From assembly GCF_003946015.1 (NCBI RefSeq), contig NZ_RHNU01000010.1, forward strand, positions 1 to 64,000: 64,000 bases of DNA, read 5' to 3'. This DNA comes from Companilactobacillus insicii. Its GTDB lineage: Bacteria; Bacillota; Bacilli; Lactobacillales; Lactobacillaceae. This document shows positions 55,735-63,131 of this stretch, one piece after another. A program made the translations under genes and the position numbers. The notes under the pieces are model-generated. The model was not told where the DNA came from. It did no database searches and worked only from the letters and a program-made list of their open reading frames with translations. Numbering within the stretch: position 1 is the first letter of the stretch; every line of letters begins with the position of its first letter.

Positions 55735-56592
55735 ATGAATAAAAAAATCATCAAACTCATTACCCTCCTAGCCTGTTTTGTTATGATACTTAGCTTGAGT
55801 GGTTGTGGAGACAAGAAGTCAGTCGCTCAAGAGGCTAATACCGCCGATACTTGGGCAACTATAAAAAAACGTAAAAGAGTTATCATCGGCCTTGATGATA
55901 CATTTGTACCAATGGGATTTCGTGAAAAAAATGGTAAATTAGTTGGTTATGATATCGATCTAGCTAAAGCTGTTTTTAAGCAATACGGAATTGAAGCTGA
56001 CTTCCAACCAATTGATTGGAATATGAAAGAAACTGAATTACGTAATCGTACGATTGATCTAATCTGGAATGGCTATACGATTACACCTGAACGATTGAAA
56101 CAAATAGCCTTTTCACGCCCATACATGGCTAACAGACAAGTATTGGTTACAAAGAAGAGTGAAAACATTAATAGTTTTGCCGGTATGAAGGGCAAAACAC
56201 TCGGGGTTCAAACTAGTTCATCTGGTGCTAGTTTATTAGATGAAAAACCTGCAATGTTGAAAAACTATATTAAAGATAAGACACCGGTTATGTATGATTC
56301 TTTCAACAACGCCTTCATGGATCTAGAAGCCGGAAGAATTCAAGGTATGTTAATCGATAGCGTTTATTCTGGATATTACATTCAACACGAAAAGAATCCT
56401 GCATCATATCAAACTACTGTAGGTGGATTTGACGGTGAGGATTTCGCCGTTGGTATGCGTAAAGGTGATAAAACTTTGAAACGTAAAATTGATTCAGCAC
56501 TACAGCAGCTTGCTAATGATGGTAAACTACAAAAAATCAATAAGAAGTGGTTTGGTACTAACGATAATTCTTTGATTCAACCTGAGAAGTAG
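55735..56592 (+). CDS. Amino-acid ABC transporter substrate-binding lipoprotein
   Basis: A 285-residue lipoprotein. The lipobox LSGC places the lipid-anchored Cys at residue 24. The family 3 solute-binding domain follows, with VIIGLDDTFVPMGFREKNGKLVGYDIDLAKAV (residues about 47-80), DLIWNGYTITPERLKQIAFS and VQTSSSGASLLD. The usual Arg that holds the ligand carboxylate would be in the RP of FSRPYMANRQ. The ligand cannot be read off. GAAGGGGG precedes the ATG. A structured 3'-UTR element begins 18 nt after the stop. Confidence 0.94.
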   Translation: MNKKIIKLITLLACFVMILSLSGCGDKKSVAQEANTADTWATIKKRKRVIIGLDDTFVPMGFREKNGKLVGYDIDLAKAVFKQYGIEADFQPIDWNMKETELRNRTIDLIWNGYTITPERLKQIAFSRPYMANRQVLVTKKSENINSFAGMKGKTLGVQTSSSGASLLDEKPAMLKNYIKDKTPVMYDSFNNAFMDLEAGRIQGMLIDSVYSGYYIQHEKNPASYQTTVGGFDGEDFAVGMRKGDKTLKRKIDSALQQLANDGKLQKINKKWFGTNDNSLIQPEK

Positions 56593-56610
56593 TGTTTCTA
56601 TTGCCGGTTC

Positions 56611-56743
56611 CGAGATATTTTACCTGCCGTGGGGACCGGTTCGAGCCATGGTCTCTCACCTCGACTTTGAACTTTGCATAGTTCGCAAATTTCAAAGCTC
56701 GTCCTGTGGCTTTCGCCACACTCACGGCTGGTAAAATTCTCTC
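56611..56743 (+). ncRNA. Putative structured 3'-UTR element, copy 2 (downstream of the amino-acid binding protein)
   Basis: Closing stem: GAGATATTTTACC-GCCGTG (from 56612) pairs with CACGGC-GGTAAAATTCTC (ending 56741) apart from a bulge and one mismatch. Inside are GGGACC/GGTCTC with GAGCCA in the loop, TTTGAACTTTGC with GCAAATTTCAAA, and TGTGGC/GCCACA. Order and core sequence (GGGGACCG, GAGCCA, GGTCTC, TTTGAACTT, ATTTCAAA, CTCGTCC) match copy 1 (833-1000, minus strand). The outer stem and loops differ in sequence but still pair. It lies in sense orientation after a stop codon, as copy 1 does. Confidence 0.58.
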
Positions 56744-56812
56744 CACCTCCAGCTAACATAATTCTTAATCAAGAAGCTATACTTACTACAATTATTATAC
56801 AAATTAGACGGA

Positions 56813-56852
56813 GGATGAAAGTGATGAGACAGCAGGCTAATCACTTTCATCC
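56813..56852 (+). other. Perfect 13-bp hairpin covering a ribosome-site-like sequence
   Basis: GGATGAAAGTGAT (56813-56825) pairs perfectly with ATCACTTTCATCC (56840-56852). The 5' arm overlaps GGAGG and two possible start codons of a 14-codon ORF (MRQQANHFHPKSEI). Together with the terminator at 56909 it could be a small RNA or a control hairpin. No promoter is certain. Confidence 0.4.
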
Positions 56853-56908
56853 GAAGTCGGAAATATAATACAGAACAATCTACACAATGAAAATTAAGAA
56901 TAGTTATC

Positions 56909-56945
56909 AAAAAACGCCCAATCCATTCATGAATGAGCGTTTTTT
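56909..56945. terminator. Bidirectional terminator
   Basis: AAAAAACGC and GCGTTTTT enclose the palindrome CATTCATGAATG. A on the left and T on the right make it usable on both strands. It ends the minus-strand kinase gene and possibly a plus-strand RNA from 56780 onward. Confidence 0.75.
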
Positions 56946-56955
56946 GATTTGAAAT

Positions 56956-57498
56956 TTAAATGATAAAATCCTTTTTCGCAATATGAAATCTAATTTCACG
57001 AGCCGTTTCGCCACTTGATTGTTGCGTAGAATCAATAACATTATTCTCGTACTCACCTACATTGGCAAATTGTTCCCACATCGTCTCAACGAGTTTAATA
57101 TTAGTATCTTCATCCAATTTAGCACGACCAATTGCACGTTTCATAGTCACATCTCTATTTGCCCTCAAAATAATATAGTGTACCTCATATCCTTGTTGAA
57201 CCAATTTCTTCCAAGGATCTAAGAACCACGGGCCAACGATACCATCAACAATAACTTCATATCCGCCATCAGAAAATGATTTGGCAGTTTCTAGAAAAGC
57301 ATCGATAACCACTTCATTTTGAGATTTAGCCTCCGGCAAAAATGGAGCAACATACCCCTTTTTTATATAGTGATAGAAATCATCAGTTAACAAGTGTACT
57401 GATTTCAATAACTCAGAATTTCCTGCCAATATATCCGAAACAGTACTCTTACCCGTGGCTGGAGATCCGGTAATAATCACTATTCTGCCTTTTCCCAA
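56956..57498 (-). CDS. P-loop kinase-like protein (AAA family, zeta-toxin/nucleotide-kinase fold)
   Basis: About 180 residues with Walker A IITGSPATGKSTVSDIL near the start and a LID-like RANRDVTMKRAIGR segment. YEVIVDGIVGPWFLDPWKK resembles the Walker B/substrate part of small kinases. It may phosphorylate a small molecule; no antitoxin gene is present, so a toxin role is unsupported. The start is uncertain: TTG at 57498 has GGGAG 8 nt upstream, while ATG at 57513 has no ribosome site. It stands alone. Confidence 0.7.
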   Translation of the reverse strand: MGKGRIVIITGSPATGKSTVSDILAGNSELLKSVHLLTDDFYHYIKKGYVAPFLPEAKSQNEVVIDAFLETAKSFSDGGYEVIVDGIVGPWFLDPWKKLVQQGYEVHYIILRANRDVTMKRAIGRAKLDEDTNIKLVETMWEQFANVGEYENNVIDSTQQSSGETAREIRFHIAKKDFII

Positions 57499-57572
57499 GA
57501 CATCATCTCCCATCAAAAATCATTTAAAGCTTAAAGATTATGTCACAACTAAATCACGACTACCAATGTATT

Positions 57573-57627
57573 TTGACAATAAAAATTGATTAAGTTAATG
57601 TTACACTATACATAGATTAATATCTAT
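57573..57627 (+). promoter_or_regulatory. ars promoter and candidate ArsR operator
   Basis: TTGACA (57573-57578) and TAATGT (57596-57601) are 17 nt apart. The dyad ATAGAT-TAAT-ATCTAT (57612-57627) lies just past the RNA start, where an ArsR repressor would block transcription. A similar dyad ATAGA-N6-TCTAT occurs at 57965-57980 before the ACR3 gene. Confidence 0.55.
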
Positions 57628-57639
57628 ATGAGGTGAAAA

Positions 57640-57945
57640 ATGAATTATAAAAATTATGTAAACTCTTTAAAAGCCTTATCTGATGAAAACAGACTCAAGA
57701 TTATTGAATTGATTTCCGATAAAACTCTGTGTGCCTGTGATTTATTAGATCACTTCGACTTTACTCAGCCAACTCTATCCCATCACATGAAAGTTTTGGA
57801 AGATGCTGGCATCGTAATTAGCTACCGAGAGGGAAAATGGAAACACTACTCATTGAATAAAGAGTTCGCGGCTGGATTCTTCGAAAACACTAAGCAATTA
57901 TTGTCCAGTGATTTTGAATGTGTCTGTGACTACGAAAAAGACTAA
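57640..57945 (+). CDS. arsR: ArsR family arsenical-resistance repressor
   Basis: A 101-residue winged-helix metalloregulator. It carries TLCACDLLDHFDFTQPTLSHHMKVL, in which the CxC of the alpha-3 site binds As(III)/Sb(III), and the SHHMKVL recognition helix. Extra Cys near the end (FECVCDY) may add a ligand. AGGTG precedes the ATG. It is followed 57 nt later by an ACR3 arsenite pump, the standard pair. Confidence 0.92.
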   Translation: MNYKNYVNSLKALSDENRLKIIELISDKTLCACDLLDHFDFTQPTLSHHMKVLEDAGIVISYREGKWKHYSLNKEFAAGFFENTKQLLSSDFECVCDYEKD

Positions 57946-58002
57946 TTTATTTTTTGCCGAATAGATAGATAATTTTCTATATGTTATAAGGGGGGATTTA
58001 TT

Positions 58003-59040
58003 TTGGAAAAAACTAGTAAAAAACTATCGATCTTCGATCGATATATGACTTGGTGGATTATTTTAGCAATGGTCATAGGGGTAACAATCGGATATCTTTG
58101 GCCCGATACAGCTGATGTTATAAATAATTTATCGATCGGAACCACTTCAATTCCTATTGCTATTGGCTTAATCTTGATGATGTATCCACCACTTACAAAA
58201 GTTAAATATGAAGAAATGGGACATGTATTTAAAGACTGGAAAACCTTAGGAATATCATTATTCCAAAACTGGGTTCTTGGTCCAATAGTAATGTTTGCCC
58301 TCGCCGTGATCTTCCTTCACAACTATCCTAGTTATATGACAGGCTTAATAATGATTGGTCTGGCACGTTGTATCGCTATGGTTATTGTTTGGAGTGAGCT
58401 AGCTCAAGCTGATGGTGAATACACTGCCGGATTAGTAGCATTTAACGCAATATTTCAAATTATATTTTATTCGTTCTTCGCATATTTGTTTATAACAATA
58501 ATCCCAGGATGGTTGGGACTACAAACACATGCAGTTAGTGTTCCCATGACCTCCATCGCAAAAAGTGTCATGATTTACTTAGGAATTCCTTTTGTAGCTG
58601 GAATAACTTCAAGATATTTATTAATACACTTCAAAGGAAAAAATTGGTTCGAGAACACATATGTTCCCAAAATAAGTCGAATAACCTTTTGGGCACTGAT
58701 CTTCACTATAATAGTAATGTTCTCTGTTAAAGGTGAAAAAGTGGTTCAATTACCATTAGACGTTATTAGAGTTGCTATTCCTCTTCTATTATATTTTCTA
58801 ATAATGTTCTTTATATCATTTGGAATGGCTCATCATCGCGGGACGAGCTACCCTATTGCAGCATCCCTATCACTAACCGCCGCAAGTAATAACTTCGAGC
58901 TTGCCATTGCTGTTGCTGTTAGTGTCTTTGGGATTAGCTCTGGAGAAGCATTCACCGCAGTCATCGGACCTTTAGTTGAGGTTCCAGTACTACTTAGTTT
59001 GGTAAATGTTGCATTGAAATATCGTAATCGATTCAAATAA
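58003..59040 (+). CDS. Arsenite efflux transporter, ACR3 family
   Basis: A 345-residue membrane pump with about ten helices (often named arsB or acr3). The conserved Cys region [19 protein letters not shown] in helix 4 and the [22 protein letters not shown] segment ([18 protein letters not shown]) are family hallmarks. It starts with TTG at 58003, 8 nt after GGGGGGA. It exports arsenite from the cytoplasm and is regulated by ArsR upstream. No ArsC reductase gene is adjacent. Confidence 0.94.
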   Translation: MEKTSKKLSIFDRYMTWWIILAMVIGVTIGYLWPDTADVINNLSIGTTSIPIAIGLILMMYPPLTKVKYEEMGHVFKDWKTLGISLFQNWVLGPIVMFALAVIFLHNYPSYMTGLIMIGLARCIAMVIVWSELAQADGEYTAGLVAFNAIFQIIFYSFFAYLFITIIPGWLGLQTHAVSVPMTSIAKSVMIYLGIPFVAGITSRYLLIHFKGKNWFENTYVPKISRITFWALIFTIIVMFSVKGEKVVQLPLDVIRVAIPLLLYFLIMFFISFGMAHHRGTSYPIAASLSLTAASNNFELAIAVAVSVFGISSGEAFTAVIGPLVEVPVLLSLVNVALKYRNRFK

Positions 59041-59082
59041 AAAATGAGATTGTGGAAAATTTAACCACAATCTCATTTTTTT
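59041..59082 (+). terminator. Terminator of the ars operon
   Basis: AAATGAGATTGTGG pairs perfectly with CCACAATCTCATTT, followed by a T run. Confidence 0.92.
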
Positions 59083-59307
59083 GATTATTCATCGACAAAC
59101 AGTCCTCACTTGCTTGCCAGTGAATACACATATTTTTGCTTTCTAAAGTTCATTACTTAATTTAACTGATTCATTAGTATGCGTTAATTCGTCTAAGTTT
59201 TTTATTATGAAATCAGTAAATCTGAAAAAAAACAAAATTAATTATTTTTTTGATTAGTTTTCCAATAGTATTATTACAACATCACCTCCCTTATAGAATT
59301 ACACCGA

Positions 59308-59706
59308 CTAAGCTAATGCTCTGTCTAAATCATCTAAATAGATACTTAATTGCTTTTTGAAGAAGCGATTAATTGAAAATTGAAAGAATTTATTTTTTGC
59401 GTCAAATTCTTCCGTAATTTTTAAAGTCGTCGTATTTTCATCTTCATGATAAAGTTCAAAAGTTCTTCTACCGGTTCCATCTATATGATCAATATCCAAA
59501 GCACGACTTTCATTTTTAGTCTGGGTTACCAAAGTGTATGTTTCCGTAGAATTCGTTTGGGAGTTTATTTCACTATATTGTCGATCATTTTTTATCGTTA
59601 CCTTCGGTACATTTGAACGCCAAGAATAATCCTTAGGATTAGTTATTTTGTCCCAAATCTGTTCTGACGTTGCTTTAAATTTTCTCTTTCTACTGTACAT
59701 TGACAT
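59308..59706 (-). CDS. SRPBCC (START-like) family protein
   Basis: A 132-residue small-ligand-binding-fold protein. MSMYSRKRKFKATSEQIWDKITNPKDYSWRSN (residues 1-32 region) is the typical start of SRPBCC proteins. A beta sheet with TYTLVTQTKNESRALDID and TLKITEEFDAK follows, and a C-terminal helix FFKKQLSIYLDDLDRALA. AAAGGAG precedes the ATG. It lies 60 nt after a TetR gene and is probably controlled by it. The ligand is unknown. Confidence 0.82.
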   Translation of the reverse strand: MSMYSRKRKFKATSEQIWDKITNPKDYSWRSNVPKVTIKNDRQYSEINSQTNSTETYTLVTQTKNESRALDIDHIDGTGRRTFELYHEDENTTTLKITEEFDAKNKFFQFSINRFFKKQLSIYLDDLDRALA

Positions 59707-59754
59707 AAAGTTTTCTCCTTTAATGACTAAATATTTATTTAATTAAACTTTAAA

Positions 59755-59781
59755 TAAAAAATCGATAACTATCGATTTTTT
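59755..59781 (-). terminator. Hairpin at the end of tetR
   Basis: AAAAAATCGAT pairs with ATCGATTTTTT around AACT, overlapping the tetR stop. It would reduce, but may not stop, read-through into the SRPBCC gene. Confidence 0.65.
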
Positions 59782-60350
59782 AAAATTCCTTCTACTGATA
59801 AATGAATGATGTCTTCTACTGCATCTAAATCAATTTCTTTTTTTTCTGCTCGGTATTGTTGCATCATCATAATAAATGGTGCGAAAAGCAGACAATTAAT
59901 ATATTCAATATTGACGGTTTTCAAACAATCTTTATCTGATGCTTCTTGAAACAAATCCATCAATGGCTTCGTTAATTCATTACCACATTGGACAGCATTC
60001 AGAGTAATCAATTCCGAATTTGATTGCAGCGCCTGCATGAATATAGCTTCTAACGGATGTTTCACGATTTGTTTAGCAAAATGATTTATACCTAAGAACA
60101 ATTTCTCATCTATTGTATCGCCCTTAGCTATGTCACCTGCTACATTTTCATCAATCATTTCTTTTACTTCTACATAAATCTTAGACAGCATATCGACTTT
60201 ATCTTTGTAATAAACATAAGGCGTTCCCGAACTAACATTAGCTCGCTTAGCAATTTTTCCAAATGACAATGCTGGAATACCTTCTTCATCGACTATTTCA
60301 AAAATAGCTTGCTTGATTCTGTCTTTTTTATTCTCATCTATCTTTCGCAT
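59769..60350 (-). CDS. TetR family transcriptional regulator (probably leaderless)
   Basis: A 193-residue regulator with the helix-turn-helix LSFGKIAKRANVSSGTPYVYYKDKVDML. I chose ATG 60350 (MRKIDENKKDR). The ATG at 60371 lies inside the promoter, between a good -35 and -10, so it cannot be transcribed from that promoter. The chosen ATG begins 6 nt after the -10, which implies an mRNA starting at or next to the start codon. The downstream SRPBCC gene is its likely co-regulated partner. Confidence 0.85.
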   Translation of the reverse strand: MRKIDENKKDRIKQAIFEIVDEEGIPALSFGKIAKRANVSSGTPYVYYKDKVDMLSKIYVEVKEMIDENVAGDIAKGDTIDEKLFLGINHFAKQIVKHPLEAIFMQALQSNSELITLNAVQCGNELTKPLMDLFQEASDKDCLKTVNIEYINCLLFAPFIMMMQQYRAEKKEIDLDAVEDIIHLSVEGILKNR

Positions 60351-60356
60351 GTACTT

Positions 60357-60410
60357 ATAATAAACAGTCATTTAGTTAATGTCAATATGATTTATAAAAA
60401 AACTAAATGA
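60357..60410 (-). promoter_or_regulatory. tetR promoter with paired operator half-sites
   Basis: On the minus strand TTGACA (60380-60385) and TATTAT (60357-60362) are 17 nt apart. A perfect 10-bp inverted repeat TCATTTAGTT (60368-60377) / AACTAAATGA (60401-60410) brackets the -35, one arm lying in the spacer. This is a good candidate TetR operator. Confidence 0.65.
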
Positions 60411-60500
60411 TTGTTTATTAATAACCTGCAGTTGCTTTGACATCAAAAGATCACTATGCTAGCTTTTAATTAACATAATATACAGAATAGGACGAGTCAA

Positions 60501-61148
60501 ATGGAACCTATAAAACAAATGCCAACAAGTACTCGTGTTGCTTCACTATTAAGAAAAGCTATTTTAAGTGGAGAATACAGTGGGGAAGAGGAACTAAGTC
60601 TAACAAAAATATCAAATCAACTAGGTGTTAGTCGTACCCCTGTGAGAGAGGCATTTCAACAACTTTCATCTGAAGGATTGATTACACTACGAATGAATAA
60701 AGGCGCAATAGTAAAATCCATTGATAAAAAATTCATAATTGATCATTTTGAGGTTCGAATTCTTTTAGAATGCGAAGCCGTTAAACGTGCCGTTAACAAC
60801 CGTATGGATGTTTCAAATTTGTTGGAACAGGAAAAAGAATTACAAAACCATCCTGAATCAGCAAAAATTGAAGACTATGTCCAAGTGAATCAAGATATAC
60901 ATAGATCAATTTGGAAAGCATCCGACAATCAGAAATTGTTTCAGTTGTGTGAGGAACTTTGGAATGGTTCTAGTACTAATAACGTCTATCCTGCTATTGA
61001 ACACCATTTAAAATCATTAGATGAACATATTCATCTACTCACTGCTATTCAAAACGGCGATGCTAATAAAGCAAGTAATATTATGAAGAAACACTTGGAA
61101 CGCAGCATGAATAACTTAATAGATAACTTTGATAATCAAAATAATTAA
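60501..61148 (+). CDS. GntR family regulator, FCD type
   Basis: A 215-residue regulator. The N-terminal winged helix has LSLTKISNQLGVSRTPVREAFQQLSSEGL, the GntR signature. The C-terminal FCD helical ligand domain includes DHFEVRILLECEAVKRAV, NQDIHRSIWKAS and a late HLLTAIQNGD with metal-type His. FCD-GntR proteins sense carboxylic acids. It is convergent with the DASS transporter/hydro-lyase operon (3 nt between stops), a likely target. Confidence 0.9.
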   Translation: MEPIKQMPTSTRVASLLRKAILSGEYSGEEELSLTKISNQLGVSRTPVREAFQQLSSEGLITLRMNKGAIVKSIDKKFIIDHFEVRILLECEAVKRAVNNRMDVSNLLEQEKELQNHPESAKIEDYVQVNQDIHRSIWKASDNQKLFQLCEELWNGSSTNNVYPAIEHHLKSLDEHIHLLTAIQNGDANKASNIMKKHLERSMNNLIDNFDNQNN

Positions 61149-61151
61149 TTT

Positions 61152-62573
61152 TTACCACATATCTATTAATTTCATCCAAACGGAACCTACACCAATCCAA
61201 ATTATTAAATAAACAATTCCTAAAACAAAATTCATCTTCCACCATTCTGATTGAGTTATATATCCTGATCCTGCATAAATTGGAGCGGGTCCCATAGAAT
61301 AGTGTGTAGTAGAACCAAATAAATTTCCAAAAAATCCAAGCATTAGCGCTGCTAATAATGGTGGTACGCCTGTCGAAATGGCTACACCCAATAACGCTGC
61401 ATACATTGCACTCACGTGTGCAACGGCACTTGCAAATAAGTAATGGGAATAAAAATACACTAGAATTAAAACAATTAATATCACAACCCAATTAAAACCA
61501 TGTAATGACGACGAAACTTGCTTACTTAACCAAGGAATGAATCCTAGCGAATTCAATTGTGTAGCCATCATTACCATAATCGAAAACCAGAAAAAAGTAT
61601 TCCATGCGCCACTTTCATGAGTAACATCTGACCAAGTCAAGACGCCTGATAGTAATAATAGTGCAATTGCAATAAATGCCGTAAGTGTTGCATCGATTCC
61701 TGTAATACTTCCAGTTATCCAAAGAATTAAAGATATCACGAAGACACTTGCCATTATTTTTTCAGGTAATGTTACTTTCCCTACTTTATTTAGTTCAATG
61801 TCAGCCCACTCACGCGCATTAGGAGTTTCTTTAATTTCTGGTGGATACATTTTATATATTATAAATGGAATCAAAATCAAAGAAATTAAACCTGGGATTA
61901 GTGCCGCTAAGAACCAATTCATCCAAGTGATAGAAATATTTTGATTTTTAGCAAATGCCTGTGCCAAAGGATTACCTGACATGGCTGTTAAAAACATAGC
62001 AGAAGTAATAATAACACCATGAAATTCTGCAAACATTAGGAAGGAACCTATTTTTCTTTGGGTTCCTTTTTTTGGCGTTGAATCAAATGCATTAGCAAGT
62101 GATTGTATTATCGGATAAATAATCCCACCTGATCGTGCAGTATTGCTTGGCGTTGCAGGTGCAAGTATCAAATCAACACCAATAATCGAATACGCAAGAG
62201 CCAATGTCCTTTTTCCAAATAGACTAACAAAATGTAAAGCAATTCTCTTACCTAAACCCGTTTTGATAAATCCTCTAGATATAAAGAATGCCATAGCAAT
62301 TAACCAAATACTATTATTGCCAAATCCAGAAATTGCATTATCCATTGAAATGGTTTTCGTTAAAACACCAATAACAAAGCCAATTATTGCTACGCCACCT
62401 ATTGGCAATGGTTGTGTAATACAACCAATTATTACCGCGACAAACAGTGCAAACATATGCCAGGCAGAGCTTGACAATGCCTCCGGCCTTAACGGTGCCA
62501 TAAACCAGATAGTCAATCCGACTACTACAGGTACTATAAATTTTTTATAATCTACATGCTGTAAGGAAGTCAT
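61152..62573 (-). CDS. DASS family dicarboxylate/tricarboxylate transporter
   Basis: A 473-residue membrane protein with about 12-14 helices of the divalent anion:Na+ symporter family (CitT/SodiT-like). Motifs are LILAPATPSNTARSGGI (the first SNT clamp motif), FEFHGVI-like AEFHGVIITSAMFLT, and FGSTTHYSMGPAPIYAGSGY near the end. It may exchange or import a di- or tricarboxylate such as citrate, malate or a methylated malate. AGGAGG precedes the ATG. It is the third gene after the isopropylmalate-dehydratase-like subunits. Confidence 0.92.
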   Translation of the reverse strand: MTSLQHVDYKKFIVPVVVGLTIWFMAPLRPEALSSSAWHMFALFVAVIIGCITQPLPIGGVAIIGFVIGVLTKTISMDNAISGFGNNSIWLIAMAFFISRGFIKTGLGKRIALHFVSLFGKRTLALAYSIIGVDLILAPATPSNTARSGGIIYPIIQSLANAFDSTPKKGTQRKIGSFLMFAEFHGVIITSAMFLTAMSGNPLAQAFAKNQNISITWMNWFLAALIPGLISLILIPFIIYKMYPPEIKETPNAREWADIELNKVGKVTLPEKIMASVFVISLILWITGSITGIDATLTAFIAIALLLLSGVLTWSDVTHESGAWNTFFWFSIMVMMATQLNSLGFIPWLSKQVSSSLHGFNWVVILIVLILVYFYSHYLFASAVAHVSAMYAALLGVAISTGVPPLLAALMLGFFGNLFGSTTHYSMGPAPIYAGSGYITQSEWWKMNFVLGIVYLIIWIGVGSVWMKLIDMW

Positions 62574-62606
62574 TAGGCTGTCCTCCTATTCTATTAATTT
62601 GTAGAA

Positions 62607-63125
62607 TTATTTAGATTGCTCTGTAGCCAACTTATTGATCATATATTTTTTAATACCACCCGCAGATAAAATTTTTAATGGTTGTCCAGTTATCTTTTCA
62701 GACTTGAATTCTTCACCTGTATCCTTATCAAGGATTATTCCCTTTTCCAAATCTATCTTCAAAGTTTCACCATCTTTAACATGCTTACTTATTCCCTTAC
62801 AAATGACGGGTGTTAATGACAGATTAACAGCATTACGATAAAAAATTCTTGCAAAAGAATCAGCAATAACTGCACTTGCTCCCATATGAATCAAAGTGAT
62901 TGCGGCATGTTCTCTACTAGATCCACATCCAAAGTTAGTACCAGCTACCACAATTCCACCTTGAGGAAAATTTTTCGAAATATTTTTATCTAATCCTTCT
63001 AAACAGTGGCTACCTATTTCTTCTGGATCAGTCAAAGCAAGATATGGTGCCGGATATATTTGATCAGTATCAATATTATTTCCAAGAACTATTATTTTAC
63101 CTTCTATTTCTGTTTTCAAAATCAT
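62607..63125 (-). CDS. 3-isopropylmalate dehydratase-like small subunit
   Basis: A 172-residue swivel domain of the aconitase superfamily. It has the segments NNIDTDQIYPAPYL, the substrate-binding GTNFGCGSSREHAAITL, and ADSFARIFYRNAVN. It is the short LeuD2/HacB type, which also includes dimethylmalate and homoaconitate hydratases, so the substrate is open. It lies 6 nt after the large subunit and 33 nt before the carboxylate transporter. Confidence 0.85.
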   Translation of the reverse strand: MILKTEIEGKIIVLGNNIDTDQIYPAPYLALTDPEEIGSHCLEGLDKNISKNFPQGGIVVAGTNFGCGSSREHAAITLIHMGASAVIADSFARIFYRNAVNLSLTPVICKGISKHVKDGETLKIDLEKGIILDKDTGEEFKSEKITGQPLKILSAGGIKKYMINKLATEQSK

Positions 63126-63131
63126 TCCTCC

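Noticed and set aside
56674-56868. 64-residue plus-strand ORF
   Set aside because: It starts inside the structured element and runs through its stems; coding and structure are unlikely to coexist, and there is no ribosome site at its start.
56956-57498. Call as a zeta toxin of a toxin-antitoxin pair
   Set aside because: No antitoxin gene is adjacent, and P-loop kinases of this size have many other roles.
61081-61491. Cys/Phe-rich 136-residue minus-strand ORF
   Set aside because: Lies in another frame over the GntR end and the DASS transporter, with no ribosome site or recognisable protein.
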